Below are positions 35,063 to 42,165 of a stretch of 42,165 bases of DNA, piece by piece (positions within the stretch are counted from its first letter, which is position 1; each line of letters opens with the position of its first letter). The position numbers and the translations under genes were made by a program. This stretch comes from Candidatus Krumholzibacteriia bacterium (GTDB lineage: Bacteria > Krumholzibacteriota > Krumholzibacteriia > WVZY01 > JAKEHA01), in contig JAOUHG010000029.1 in assembly GCA_029865265.1 (NCBI GenBank), positions 1 through 42,165 of the forward strand, written 5' to 3'. The notes beneath the pieces were generated by a model. It worked only from the letters and a program-made list of their open reading frames with translations. It did no database searches and was not told where the DNA came from.

Positions 35063-35770
35063 CTAGGGTTGCACCGGAGCCGCTTGCTGGCTCTGCAATC
35101 GGGACTGCAGCCTGTGAATCTGGCGCTGGATGTAGAGGGCGCGTTCTTCCGGCGCGAGCGGCATCAACTGGCGCTCCACCAGCGAGTCGATCATGGCCTC
35201 GGAGCGTGCCGGGTCGTCGATGGCGCCCTGCCGCGCGGCGGGGTCGATGAGGCCGTGCGGGGCTCCCTGCGATACCAGCGTTCCGCTCTCCGTGTTGAAC
35301 ATCGGTCCCGGGCCGGAGAAGGAACGCGTCTGCCCCGGTGTCCGGTTCGCGGTGGCAAGGCTGCGATCCGCCTGCCGGGGCGCGGGACTGGAAATGCTCA
35401 CCGGCGAACGCGGCACCTGCACGCCGGGCTGTAGCACGGCCCCGGCAACCAGCACCACCGCAAAGGCGACACCGGCACCCACCGCATAACGGACGTTCCA
35501 CGCGCGCGCCCAGGCGCCGGTGGACGCCGCGGCCGATCGCATGGCGTTGCGCTCCCGGTGGATGGCCAGGCGGACGCGCCAGTTGAAATTCTCGTCGAGC
35601 GTCTCGCGGGGCGCGCGGCGCAGCATCGAAAGGCTGCGCGTCATCTCCGCCGCGAACTGTTCGCACGCCGGGCACTCGCCCAGGTGGCGGTCCAGTTCCG
35701 CGCGCAGGGATTCATTGCTCATTCCGTCGATGAAATCGAACAGCAGATGTTGTGCTCGGCGACACTTCAT
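35063..35770 (-). CDS. Zinc-finger (ZAS) transmembrane anti-sigma factor
   Basis: The 235-residue protein begins with an anti-sigma zinc domain containing HxxxCxxC at H29-C33-C36 with C3 nearby. One transmembrane helix lies at about 95-114, followed by a long periplasmic part rich in Pro, Ser, Ala and Gln that ends in helical repeats. The layout fits a membrane-bound anti-sigma factor that would hold the ECF sigma encoded 14 bp upstream until an envelope signal releases it. What it senses is unknown. The C-terminal region shows no recognisable sensor domain. Confidence 0.85.
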   Translation of the reverse strand: MKCRRAQHLLFDFIDGMSNESLRAELDRHLGECPACEQFAAEMTRSLSMLRRAPRETLDENFNWRVRLAIHRERNAMRSAAASTGAWARAWNVRYAVGAGVAFAVVLVAGAVLQPGVQVPRSPVSISSPAPRQADRSLATANRTPGQTRSFSGPGPMFNTESGTLVSQGAPHGLIDPAARQGAIDDPARSEAMIDSLVERQLMPLAPEERALYIQRQIHRLQSRLQSQQAAPVQP

Positions 35771-35784
35771 GGATTCGATCCCTC

Positions 35785-36414
35785 CTAGAAATCGATTCCC
35801 TTCTCCAGAACCTGCGCAATCAGTTGTCGAAAGTGATTGCGAGCCCGGTTGATTCTTGATCTCACGGTTCCGAGCTTCAGGCCCGTCACCGCAGCGATTT
35901 CCTCATATGACAACTCGTTGATCTCGCGCAGCACGAAACTGGTCCGGTACTTCTCGGGGATGCGCTGGATCGCCGCGTTGATGGCATCGCTCAGCTCGTT
36001 GTCGTTGATCGCTTCCTCGGGACTGCGCTGTGCGTCCGGGATGTCGATCACCCGCTCTTCTTCCCCGTCTCCAAACACCCGCGACCAGAGCGACACGATC
36101 TGCGGGGCCCGGGAGCGCGACCGCACCCGGTTCCTCACCAGATTGGTCGCGATGGTGTACAGCCACGTGGAGAATTTGGCGATGGTCTTGTACTTCTCCG
36201 CGTGGATGTACCCCTTGACCAGGGCCTCCTGGGCGAACTCCTCGGCCTCGTCCCGGTTGCCCGTGAGTCGCAGCAGGTAGTTGAACAGACGGTTCTTGTA
36301 CCGCTCGACCAGGACGTCGTAGCAGTCCGTCTCCCCGCCCTGCACGCGGAGCATCAGCTCCTCGTCGGTGAGGTCCTTCCACCTGGCCCGGTCGCGACTC
36401 GTATCCGTCAGCAC
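35785..36414 (-). CDS. ECF-type sigma-70 family RNA polymerase sigma factor
   Basis: A 209-residue sigma factor with region 2 at about 18-90 (LVERYKNRLFNYLLRLTGN, then EFAQEALVKGY). A linker follows, then region 4 at about 150-200 with the helix-turn-helix LSYEEIAAVTGLKLGTVRSRINRAR. It is of the RpoE/SigW group by architecture. I place the start at the GTG at 36414 with AAGGAG five bases upstream; a longer frame adds a glycine-rich, sigma-unlike N-terminus. It is 14 bp upstream of its anti-sigma gene and has an RpoE-like candidate promoter at 36441-36469, suggesting autoregulation. Its regulon is unknown. Confidence 0.9.
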   Translation of the reverse strand: MLTDTSRDRARWKDLTDEELMLRVQGGETDCYDVLVERYKNRLFNYLLRLTGNRDEAEEFAQEALVKGYIHAEKYKTIAKFSTWLYTIATNLVRNRVRSRSRAPQIVSLWSRVFGDGEEERVIDIPDAQRSPEEAINDNELSDAINAAIQRIPEKYRTSFVLREINELSYEEIAAVTGLKLGTVRSRINRARNHFRQLIAQVLEKGIDF

Positions 36415-36440
36415 CCCTGCTCCTTGCGCAAGTACGTCCC

Positions 36441-36469
36441 TTATACCACCCCCGCCCGCCCCGGGTTCC
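36441..36469 (-). promoter_or_regulatory. Candidate ECF-type autoregulatory promoter
   Basis: On the minus strand GGAACCC (36463-36469) and GGTATAA (36441-36447) are 15 bases apart. The GGAAC -35 and the spacing fit the sigma-E type promoter (GGAACTT, 15-16 bases, GGTCxxA); the -10 is only a partial match. A start near 36434 leaves about 20 nt before the sigma gene's GTG. Confidence 0.45.
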
Positions 36470-36531
36470 CGGATTCCAGCACCTGATTCACGGGTCCGGC
36501 GGCCCGTCCCCACCCCGTCTGGCCCAGCGGC

Positions 36532-37254
36532 CTAGTCCACGGTCAGCTTGATGCGCCAGCCCCGCCTGGGGAGCGAGACCGTGATCCCGGCCAGGCGGCC
36601 GGCATCCCAGTCGTAGCTGAGCTCGAGGCGGTCGCTGTAGGTGCGGCTGGCGGTCGGGTCGGGCCACGAGGCGCTCTGCAGCCGGAACCCGTCCGTGGTC
36701 AGCACGAAGGCCCCTCCGTCGATCAGACCGCTGATGTGCTCGCCGTCGCTTCGCATCTCCAGGCCCTGCGTGCACTCGGGGGTGAAACCCGCCACCGCCC
36801 GCACCGCGTCCACCCAGTTCCCGGTGGCACCCGTGCCGCGCTCGATCAACGCGTCCACCTCGTCACCCACGTAATACGCGCCGTGCTCACGGTCCAGCAC
36901 GCGCAGGGTGTCGTCCTGCAACGACACGGCGACGTCCTCGCGGTGTCCGCCCATCAGCATCGTCCCTTCGAACTCGAACAGGAGCGATTCCCGCCCGCCC
37001 ACCGTGAGCCGGTAGCGGCCCCGCACCCGGTATTCGTCGACGTCGAAGGTGGCCTTGCCCGAACAGTTCCACGGCCGCACCGGCAGCGTGCGCGCCAGCA
37101 CCGAGTCGAGCGCCACGCACGCCTCCTGCCCGCGCGCCACCCGGCTGGTCACGACGGTCTTGGGTCCACACGCCGCCACCGCAAGCGCGAGCAACGCCAG
37201 CACCGCCAGCCACCCGCTACTGCAGGCGCCGCTCGGTCGATTCGATTTTTTCAC
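36532..37254 (-). CDS. LolB/DUF4292-like outer-membrane lipoprotein candidate
   Basis: A 240-residue protein. Reading from the GTG at 37254, its N-terminus is MKKSNRPSG, then a hydrophobic core ending in a lipobox VAAC (about C29). The rest is beta-rich with repeating strand pairs (GKATFDVDEYRVRGRYRLTV, then LLFEFEGTML), and has the DDTLRVLDREHGAYYVGD block reminiscent of DUF4292. Those features suggest the LolA/LolB fold, which binds lipoprotein acyl chains. It overlaps the end of the TPR gene by 38 bp, the TPR-DUF4292 order seen in Bacteroidetes. No strong ribosome-binding site precedes the GTG, so the start is uncertain; the assignment is moderate. Confidence 0.65.
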   Translation of the reverse strand: MKKSNRPSGACSSGWLAVLALLALAVAACGPKTVVTSRVARGQEACVALDSVLARTLPVRPWNCSGKATFDVDEYRVRGRYRLTVGGRESLLFEFEGTMLMGGHREDVAVSLQDDTLRVLDREHGAYYVGDEVDALIERGTGATGNWVDAVRAVAGFTPECTQGLEMRSDGEHISGLIDGGAFVLTTDGFRLQSASWPDPTASRTYSDRLELSYDWDAGRLAGITVSLPRRGWRIKLTVD

Positions 37255-38932
37255 GGAGTTTGAGATTGTTGTCCTGCAGGCTGTCGGACTGCCGGTAGGC
37301 CGCCAGCGCTTCCTTGTACCGCGACAGCGCCGCATAGGCGTCGCCGAGGTGTTCGAGGATGACCGCGTCGTCACCCAGGATGCGCAGCGCGCGCTCCAGA
37401 TGGGTCACGGCGTCACGATATTCGCCGCGCTGGTAGTAAACCCAGCCCAGGCTGTCGATGAAGTACCCGTTTTCCGGCTCCGCGGCGAGCGCGGCGCTTA
37501 TCAATGACTCGGCGAGATCCAGTTCGCGATTCATTTCGGCCAGCACGTAGCCGTAGAAATTGCTCACCGCCGCGTCGTCGGGGACGATGGCGTGCAGCTC
37601 GACAAGATGTTGCAGCGCCGACTCCAGGTCGCCGCTCTTCTCTTCGACCGCCGCCAGGTTGAACAGTGTGCCGCGGTCCCCGGACCTGATGGTGTTGGCG
37701 CGCGACAGGTGCACCCGCGCCGAACGCAGCGAGTCCACGCTGGAGAACGCCATGCCGAGCGCATAGTTGGCGTCGAAATCGGACGCCGGCACCAGACCCG
37801 ACGCCGTGGTCAGCAGCGCGCCCGCCTCCGCCGTGGTCATCTCGACCCGGGGCCCGCCCTGGGTGAAGGCCTCCGACTGCGCGAAGAACAGCGCCAGGTA
37901 GCCGCGGTAGTCCTTCGGCTGCGCCGCGATTCCGGCCTCGAAGTAGCTGCGCGCACGCGCGGGGTCGTCGGTCTTCAGGTACAGCTCTCCCAGGATTCGC
38001 GCCAGTTCGGGATTGTTGCCGGTGTGCTCGTACATCGGTTCGAAGACGCGGATGGCGTCCTCGTTGCGGCCCGCTTCGTAGTAGAGGCGTCCCAGCAGTA
38101 TCTCACCCTCCGGCGCGAGGTGGCCGTCTCCGCGCCGCGCCTCCAGCAGGTCGATCCCGTCCGTGTAGCGGCCCACCACCAGGTACGCCTCCGCCAGCGC
38201 CAGCGCGGCGGACTCCGGCGCGCCGGGAGACGCGGCAAGCCGCTCGAGGTGCGGAATGGCTTCGGCAACGCGATCGTCCTTCTCCAGGAGGTCGGTGAGC
38301 GACTCCACCGCGGTCTCGTCGGACGGGTCGAGTTCGAGTGCCGCGATGTAGGCTAGCTCCGCCTCTTCGGTACGCCCGGCCTCTTCCAGCATGCTGCCGA
38401 GAAGGACGTGCAGGTACGGGATCGACGGTTCGCTGCGAATGCAGCGCTCCACCGCCTCGATGGCCTTGTCGCGCTCGCCCACCTCGGCGTAGAGGCTCGC
38501 GAGGAGCCGGTCGGTCTCGAACGAGGAGGGGCGCACCTCGCGCACCCGCTCCAGGTAGGCGATGGAAGCCCGCACGTCGCGCCGCGCGTAGCACAGCCGC
38601 GCCTTGAGCTGGAGGACGTCTTCCCGCATCGGGTCCGACTCCAGGACGTCGTCCGCGATGAGCTCGGCACGCGACATGTCGCGGATGGCGTAGTAGGCCT
38701 CCGCCAGGCGCGCACCCACCGCCGGTGCGTGATCGCTGGCCCGCCATGCCTCCTCGAGTGCTTCGATGGCCTGGTCGGCATGTCCGTTCTCGAGCAGGAA
38801 TACCCCGCGCGCGAAGCTCGACATCGCCCCCGACTCGTCACCCGGCTGCGCGAGCGCCGGGGCCGCGCCCGCGAGAAAACAGACGAATGCAAGCAACTGC
38901 CACAAATGCACGTTTGCCTTTCGGCCCATCAT
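37217..38932 (-). CDS. Secreted TPR-repeat protein, function unknown
   Basis: A 571-residue protein with a signal peptide (cleavage near ALAQ at about residue 29). At least ten TPR repeats fill the rest, each opening with patterns such as GHADQAIEALEEAWR or GEYRDAVTHLERALR. No catalytic motif is visible, so it is probably a periplasmic scaffold. The ATG at 38932 has AGGAAAGG seven bases upstream; a second ATG follows directly. It overlaps the LolB-like gene. A candidate promoter with an extended -10 lies at 38954-38982, over the start of the divergent plus-strand gene. Confidence 0.78.
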   Translation of the reverse strand: MMGRKANVHLWQLLAFVCFLAGAAPALAQPGDESGAMSSFARGVFLLENGHADQAIEALEEAWRASDHAPAVGARLAEAYYAIRDMSRAELIADDVLESDPMREDVLQLKARLCYARRDVRASIAYLERVREVRPSSFETDRLLASLYAEVGERDKAIEAVERCIRSEPSIPYLHVLLGSMLEEAGRTEEAELAYIAALELDPSDETAVESLTDLLEKDDRVAEAIPHLERLAASPGAPESAALALAEAYLVVGRYTDGIDLLEARRGDGHLAPEGEILLGRLYYEAGRNEDAIRVFEPMYEHTGNNPELARILGELYLKTDDPARARSYFEAGIAAQPKDYRGYLALFFAQSEAFTQGGPRVEMTTAEAGALLTTASGLVPASDFDANYALGMAFSSVDSLRSARVHLSRANTIRSGDRGTLFNLAAVEEKSGDLESALQHLVELHAIVPDDAAVSNFYGYVLAEMNRELDLAESLISAALAAEPENGYFIDSLGWVYYQRGEYRDAVTHLERALRILGDDAVILEHLGDAYAALSRYKEALAAYRQSDSLQDNNLKLREKIESTERRLQ

Positions 38933-38953
38933 CCTAGTACCTTTCCTGCACTG

Positions 38954-38982
38954 AGTTTAGCAGGGCGCCTCCCGTATGACAA
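38954..38982 (-). promoter_or_regulatory. Candidate promoter of the TPR/LolB-like genes, overlapping the divergent start codon
   Basis: On the minus strand TTGTCA (38977-38982) and TAAACT (38954-38959) are 17 bases apart, with an extended -10 TGC just before TAAACT. They match 5 and 4 of 6 consensus positions. The -35 covers the ATG of the plus-strand lipoprotein at 38976, so expression of the two sides may interfere. Confidence 0.5.
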
Positions 38983-39260
38983 CGATACGACAATTATCCG
39001 CCGCGCGCGTGGTCATTCTGCTGCTCCTGGCACTCGCAGCAGTCGGCCACCTCGCCGCCTGTTATACGCTCGTGCAGCACCCGCGTGTCGCTTCCCTCAA
39101 CTTCCGCCGTCCCCAGGGCAAGTCCTGTACCGGCTGCCACCGGGCGGAGGAGATCAGCGGCTTCCTCAGGCCGGAACATCTCGCCGCCCCACCCCCACCC
39201 TGGGATTCCCTCACCCGCCCATGGTGGATCGCGCCCGACAGCACCGGTGGTGGCGGGTGA
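38976..39260 (+). CDS. Small lipoprotein with a single CxxCH motif
   Basis: A 94-residue protein with a lipoprotein signal and lipobox LAAC (C29). A short mature part of about 65 residues carries SCTGCH at 50-55, a canonical covalent-heme attachment motif (CxxCH). A proline- and tryptophan-rich tail follows, with PPPPW and PWW. No other histidine or methionine is obvious as a distal heme ligand except those at 35 and 68, and metal binding by the two cysteines is an alternative. It overlaps the next gene by 4 bp (GTGA), so the two proteins are probably co-translated. The ribosome-binding site is weak. The family is not recognised. Confidence 0.72.
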   Translation: MTTIRQLSAARVVILLLLALAAVGHLAACYTLVQHPRVASLNFRRPQGKSCTGCHRAEEISGFLRPEHLAAPPPPWDSLTRPWWIAPDSTGGGG

Positions 39261-40567
39261 GACGCCGCCTGGCCGCCGCGCTGGTTCTCGCCTGCTGCAT
39301 CGGACCCATCGGCCCGAAGGGCGCCGTCACGGCGGGTGCCCAGGCACAGGACCGCGCGGTGGAGTTCGAGGACCTCGGGCTCACCGGAACGGCGGAGATC
39401 GGGGCGCGCGCCACGGCCCTGCGCGCCTTCGCCGCCAGCAGCGACGACGTGACCGCGCTCGTCCTCAACAGTGCGGGCCTTGCGCGCGTGAAGCGCATCC
39501 ACGGCGCTGCGGTCATGGCCCGTTCGGAATCCCGCGTGACACTCGACTACGGCAACGGCCCGACGGGAGAGGACGTGAGCGATTCCTACCTCGCCTTCGC
39601 CGGCGTCGCGTATCCGCTGCGCGTCCTGCGCGGCAGCCTGGTCCCCGCCATCTCCGTGCATCGTGCATTCGACAGCGCACTGGACCTCGCCTACGCGCGT
39701 GACAACGTCACCGACTCGCGCGCGGAGAGATTCCAGATGCAACAGAGTGGCGCCACCTACGCCTACACGCTCGGCCTCGGAATCGACCTCTCGTCCACCC
39801 TCTCGGCCGGTGTATCCGCGTTCCTGCTCAATGGCAGCATTGACACCCACCGCCGCTACCAGTGGCAGCCGCTGGTCACCCCGCCGGGCGAACGGACGTT
39901 CGTGCTGGAGGACGTTTCCTCGGACGTTGGTGGTTACGGGGCCCAAGTCGGGATGCAACTCTACTTTCACCCGCGCGTGCAGATTGGTCTTTGCTTCAAC
40001 GCACCCACGGTGGTGAAGCTTCACTCCACCGGCGTACGCGAGGAGACGACGCAGATCGAGAACGACGTGGGATCCTTCCTGCGCCAGACCAGCGAGGGCG
40101 ACACCGAGTACATACTGCCCTACCGCTTCAACGGCGCCATCGCGCTTCCGCTGGGCGCATGGCTGCTCGCCGCACAGGTCAACTACGCGGACTGGGGCGA
40201 AGCGGCCGTGGACGGAAGGCGTATCTACACGCGCTCCACGGAAACCGTGCTGGAGACCGTGCTGGGCTTCTCGGCGGGGGTGGAGTGGAGCCCCGCGCGC
40301 CTGCCCGTGCGTCTGCGCGCCGGCTACGAGTACGCGCCCTCGCCGCTCAAGTTCCTGCAGACCGATCGGATCGACAACGACACGCTCGCCCGCATCGGCT
40401 CGCAGTCGGGGCGTTCGAGCATAGCGCTGGGTGCGGGGGCGCTGCTGTTCACGCGCATCGTGGTGGACGCCGCCTGGGTGCAGACCGAAGGCACTCGCGA
40501 GACGACCGTGTTGACCGACGACTACAGCGCAACGCTGGTCTCGCTGCAGGCCGCATACTGGTTCTGA
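39257..40567 (+). CDS. Outer-membrane beta-barrel protein, FadL/UPF0164-like
   Basis: The 436-residue product has a signal peptide (start MRRRLAAALVLAC, cleavage near AGAQA at about residue 29). It begins with a block of GARATALRAFAASSDDVTALVLNSAGLA type, the pattern that opens FadL- and UPF0164-like barrels (GARA...DDVTAL..N.AGLA). Alternating amphipathic strands follow, and the last residue pair is WF, a typical barrel C-terminus. The GTG at 39257 overlaps the preceding stop in GTGA; an ATG at 39221 would lie inside the lipoprotein gene. A transporter of hydrophobic compounds is possible; the substrate is unknown. It converges on the eight-cysteine gene, with 3 bp between the stops. Confidence 0.78.
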   Translation: MRRRLAAALVLACCIGPIGPKGAVTAGAQAQDRAVEFEDLGLTGTAEIGARATALRAFAASSDDVTALVLNSAGLARVKRIHGAAVMARSESRVTLDYGNGPTGEDVSDSYLAFAGVAYPLRVLRGSLVPAISVHRAFDSALDLAYARDNVTDSRAERFQMQQSGATYAYTLGLGIDLSSTLSAGVSAFLLNGSIDTHRRYQWQPLVTPPGERTFVLEDVSSDVGGYGAQVGMQLYFHPRVQIGLCFNAPTVVKLHSTGVREETTQIENDVGSFLRQTSEGDTEYILPYRFNGAIALPLGAWLLAAQVNYADWGEAAVDGRRIYTRSTETVLETVLGFSAGVEWSPARLPVRLRAGYEYAPSPLKFLQTDRIDNDTLARIGSQSGRSSIALGAGALLFTRIVVDAAWVQTEGTRETTVLTDDYSATLVSLQAAYWF

Positions 40568-40570
40568 GGT

Positions 40571-41059
40571 TCAGCGCTTGCGGGATGTGCCGGAGAGAAG
40601 CGAGAGATAGGCCTCGTCGAAGCGGGCCATGACGTCCTCGCTGAGCCCGCCCCCGTCCTCGAGCAGGCGATTGTAGAACTCCTCGAAGTAGCGGCACAAC
40701 GACACCTGACGGCCCGCGATATGCTCCTCCACGAGCCGGCTCACCTCGTCGCGATGCCGCGCAAACTCCGGATCGCTCTCCTCGCGCTGCATCACGTTGT
40801 GGAAGTACTCGTTGAGCAGGCCCAGCCAGTACTTGTCGTGGTCGGCGCCGTTGTCGAACACACAACCTGGCCGATCGAGGAAACAGTAGCCGTATACCAG
40901 GTAGGTGCAATGCATCATCCCCTGCAGGAAGAAACGACGGAAGCAATCGGGGCTGGTCTCGTCGAAACGGCACGGCAACTGGCAGTCGCGGCACAGCCGT
41001 TCGCGGTCGCCACCGTACACGTACGGCGCCTCGGGGATCTTGATTTCGGGACGGCCCAT
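40571..41059 (-). CDS. Eight-cysteine protein, function unknown
   Basis: A 162-residue protein without signal peptide. Eight cysteines lie at 23, 26, 30, 39, 51, 59, 66 and 122, the first three as CxxCxxxC (CRDCQLPC) and the others spaced through a region rich in aromatic residues. The clustering suggests a zinc or iron-sulfur site. The remaining C-terminal half is helical and charged. The ATG at 41059 has GGAG eight bases upstream; an earlier start at 41095 lacks this. It lies 43 bp after rnc, so the two are probably one transcript. No family is recognised. Confidence 0.75.
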   Translation of the reverse strand: MGRPEIKIPEAPYVYGGDRERLCRDCQLPCRFDETSPDCFRRFFLQGMMHCTYLVYGYCFLDRPGCVFDNGADHDKYWLGLLNEYFHNVMQREESDPEFARHRDEVSRLVEEHIAGRQVSLCRYFEEFYNRLLEDGGGLSEDVMARFDEAYLSLLSGTSRKR

Positions 41060-41102
41060 TGGGGTTGCTCCACGGCCGGACGCGTGCCCGCGCACCCGCC
41101 CG

Positions 41103-41879
41103 CTAGTTCCCGGTCATCGCGTTGGTGAGCCTCCGGTAGGCCTCGCGGGCGGCCTCCTGCTCGGCGATCTTCTTGGTCTTCCCGGCTCCCTGGCCGAGGG
41201 TGTTCCCCTTCACCACGACCTCCACCACGAACTCCTTGTCGTGATCGGGTCCGGTGGTCGATTGCACCCGGTATCGCGGCGGCACCTTGTGCAGCGCCTG
41301 GATATACTCCTGCAGCAGGCTCTTGTAGTTGATCGACTCTTCCTTGTATACCACATCGTTGAGGTTGTCGGGGAGGACCTTCATCACGCAACGCCGCGCC
41401 GCCTCGAAGCCGCCGTCGATGAAGACCGCGCCGAACACAGCCTCCAGCGTGTCCGAGAGCACGCTGTCCATGGTGCTGACCCCCGCGCGCTGGGCGTTGT
41501 CGCTCACCAGCACGAACGAACCCAGGTTGATCTTCTTGGCCAGATGGGCGAGCACCTGCTTGCTGACCACCACCGACTTCATCTTGGTCAGTTCGCCTTC
41601 CGACTTCTCGGGATAGCGGTGATACAGGTAGTCATTGACCACCAGGGACAGGACCGAATCACCCAGGAACTCCATGCGTTCGTTGGAGCGCCCGGCTCCG
41701 TTGCTTTCGGTGCCCGAGTAGTAGGAACGGTGCATGAGCGAGGCGGTGAGCAGCGCGCGATCACGAAAGCGATAGTCCAGCGTGGACTCGAGCAGCGCGA
41801 GCTGCGCATGCTCTACCGGCAGTTCGGGGCGTCGGGAGGCGGCGAATAGCGAAATCAGCCTACGGAACACGCCGCCCAC
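41103..41879 (-). CDS. rnc: RNase III
   Basis: Cleaves double-stranded RNA and processes rRNA precursors. The 258-residue protein has the signature NERMEFLGDSVL at 66-77, containing the acidic residues E67, E70 and D74. A second acidic cluster lies in DTLEAVFGAVF, and a double-stranded RNA-binding domain follows (about 190-255, with NYKSLLQEY and GAGKTKKIAEQEAA). The start is taken as GTG at 41879, 11 bp after fabF ends; another GTG at 41870 is also possible, and no clear ribosome-binding site decides. The fabF-rnc order (acpP-fabF-rnc) is common. Confidence 0.94.
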   Translation of the reverse strand: MGGVFRRLISLFAASRRPELPVEHAQLALLESTLDYRFRDRALLTASLMHRSYYSGTESNGAGRSNERMEFLGDSVLSLVVNDYLYHRYPEKSEGELTKMKSVVVSKQVLAHLAKKINLGSFVLVSDNAQRAGVSTMDSVLSDTLEAVFGAVFIDGGFEAARRCVMKVLPDNLNDVVYKEESINYKSLLQEYIQALHKVPPRYRVQSTTGPDHDKEFVVEVVVKGNTLGQGAGKTKKIAEQEAAREAYRRLTNAMTGN

Positions 41880-41889
41880 CGACCCGTCG

Positions 41890-42165
41890 CTAGACGTCGC
41901 TGAATCGACGTATGATGAGGGATACGTTGTGCCCGCCGAAACCGAACGAATTCGACAGCGCGGTGTTGATGCGCTGGCGGCGCGCGGCGTTGGGAACGTA
42001 GTCGAGGTCGCACGCGGGGTCGGGCGTTTCCTGGTTGATGGTGGGAGGGACAATGTCGTCGCGGATGGCGAGGGCGCACAGGATGATCTCAACCGCCGCG
42101 GCCGCACCCAGCTGGTGACCCACCATGGACTTGGTGGAGCTGACCATCAAGCGGCGCGCGTGATC
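41890..42165 (-). CDS. fabF: FabF, 3-oxoacyl-ACP synthase II, C-terminal fragment
   Basis: The open frame runs from the window edge (42165) to a TAG at 41890-41892, 91 residues, and is cut by the edge, not truncated in the genome. The segment [15 protein letters not shown] contains the lysine and histidine of the KAS active site, and NSFGFGGHN is the family's closing motif. It elongates fatty acids. The rest of the gene is outside the window. Confidence 0.92.
   Translation of the reverse strand, partial: DHARRLMVSSTKSMVGHQLGAAAAVEIILCALAIRDDIVPPTINQETPDPACDLDYVPNAARRQRINTALSNSFGFGGHNVSLIIRRFSDV

Overview
This is a 42 kb, high-GC (roughly two thirds G+C by eye), gene-dense chromosomal window from a diderm, lipopolysaccharide-making bacterium. 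It carries an almost complete lipid A pathway, BamA, BamD, Skp and a Lol lipoprotein exporter. It also carries McsA/McsB/ClpC, which is better known from Gram-positives. The LpxC-FabZ fusion, the TPR protein followed by a DUF4292-like lipoprotein, the DUF4837-like lipoprotein and the McsAB-ClpC module together suggest the Fibrobacteres-Chlorobi-Bacteroidetes (FCB) superphylum or an allied uncultured high-GC phylum. The phylum cannot be fixed from the sequence alone. I see no mobile elements, CRISPR, tRNA or rRNA, and no stretch over about 210 bp without a gene.

Layout. Nearly everything is on the minus strand, so it is described here from right to left. (1) 42165-40571: the 3' end of fabF, rnc, and a small eight-cysteine protein of unknown function. 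(2) 38976-40567, plus strand: a tiny lipoprotein with a CxxCH motif, overlapping by 4 bp an outer-membrane beta-barrel gene. (3) 38932-35063: a TPR protein, a LolB/DUF4292-like lipoprotein, an ECF sigma factor with a candidate autoregulatory promoter, and its zinc-finger anti-sigma factor, closed by an intrinsic terminator. (4) 34957-14994: a long co-directional run of DUF4837-like lipoprotein, TPR protein, efp, accB, pilT, accC, ftsK, rimO, an unknown membrane protein, a TPR lipoprotein, bamD, nadD, polA, coaE, prfB (programmed +1 frameshift), lysS and a Lol permease. Many genes overlap by 4 bp (ATGA/GTGA). (5) 14915-10170: lolD, mcsA, mcsB, clpC, starting at an AT-rich promoter-like island with a palindrome and ending in a strong terminator. 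(6) 10043-130: bamA, skp, lpxD, lpxC-fabZ, lpxA, a Gfo/Idh/MocA oxidoreductase, lpxB, a DUF374 acyltransferase and lpxK. At the left edge a plus-strand gene ends and converges on lpxK.

How it fits together. The window is essentially an outer-membrane biogenesis and growth region. LpxA/C/D/B/K make lipid A, with FabZ fused to LpxC at the branch point between phospholipid and lipid A synthesis. BamA/BamD/Skp insert barrel proteins, and LolD plus its permease release lipoproteins. AccB/AccC supply malonyl-CoA for acyl chains. McsA/McsB/ClpC form a phospho-arginine-directed protease arm transcribed directly downstream of lolD, with no ctsR nearby. Housekeeping genes for translation, NAD and CoA synthesis, DNA repair and chromosome segregation are interleaved.

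The points most worth following up are: the arginine-kinase/ClpC module wired to lipoprotein export in an LPS bacterium; the oxidoreductase sitting between lpxA and lpxB where gnnA or lpxI sits in other species; pilT placed between accB and accC; the CxxCH lipoprotein/barrel pair; and two places where the terminator U-tract of one unit runs into the -35 of the next. All assignments are by reading motifs and gene order; no database search was possible.
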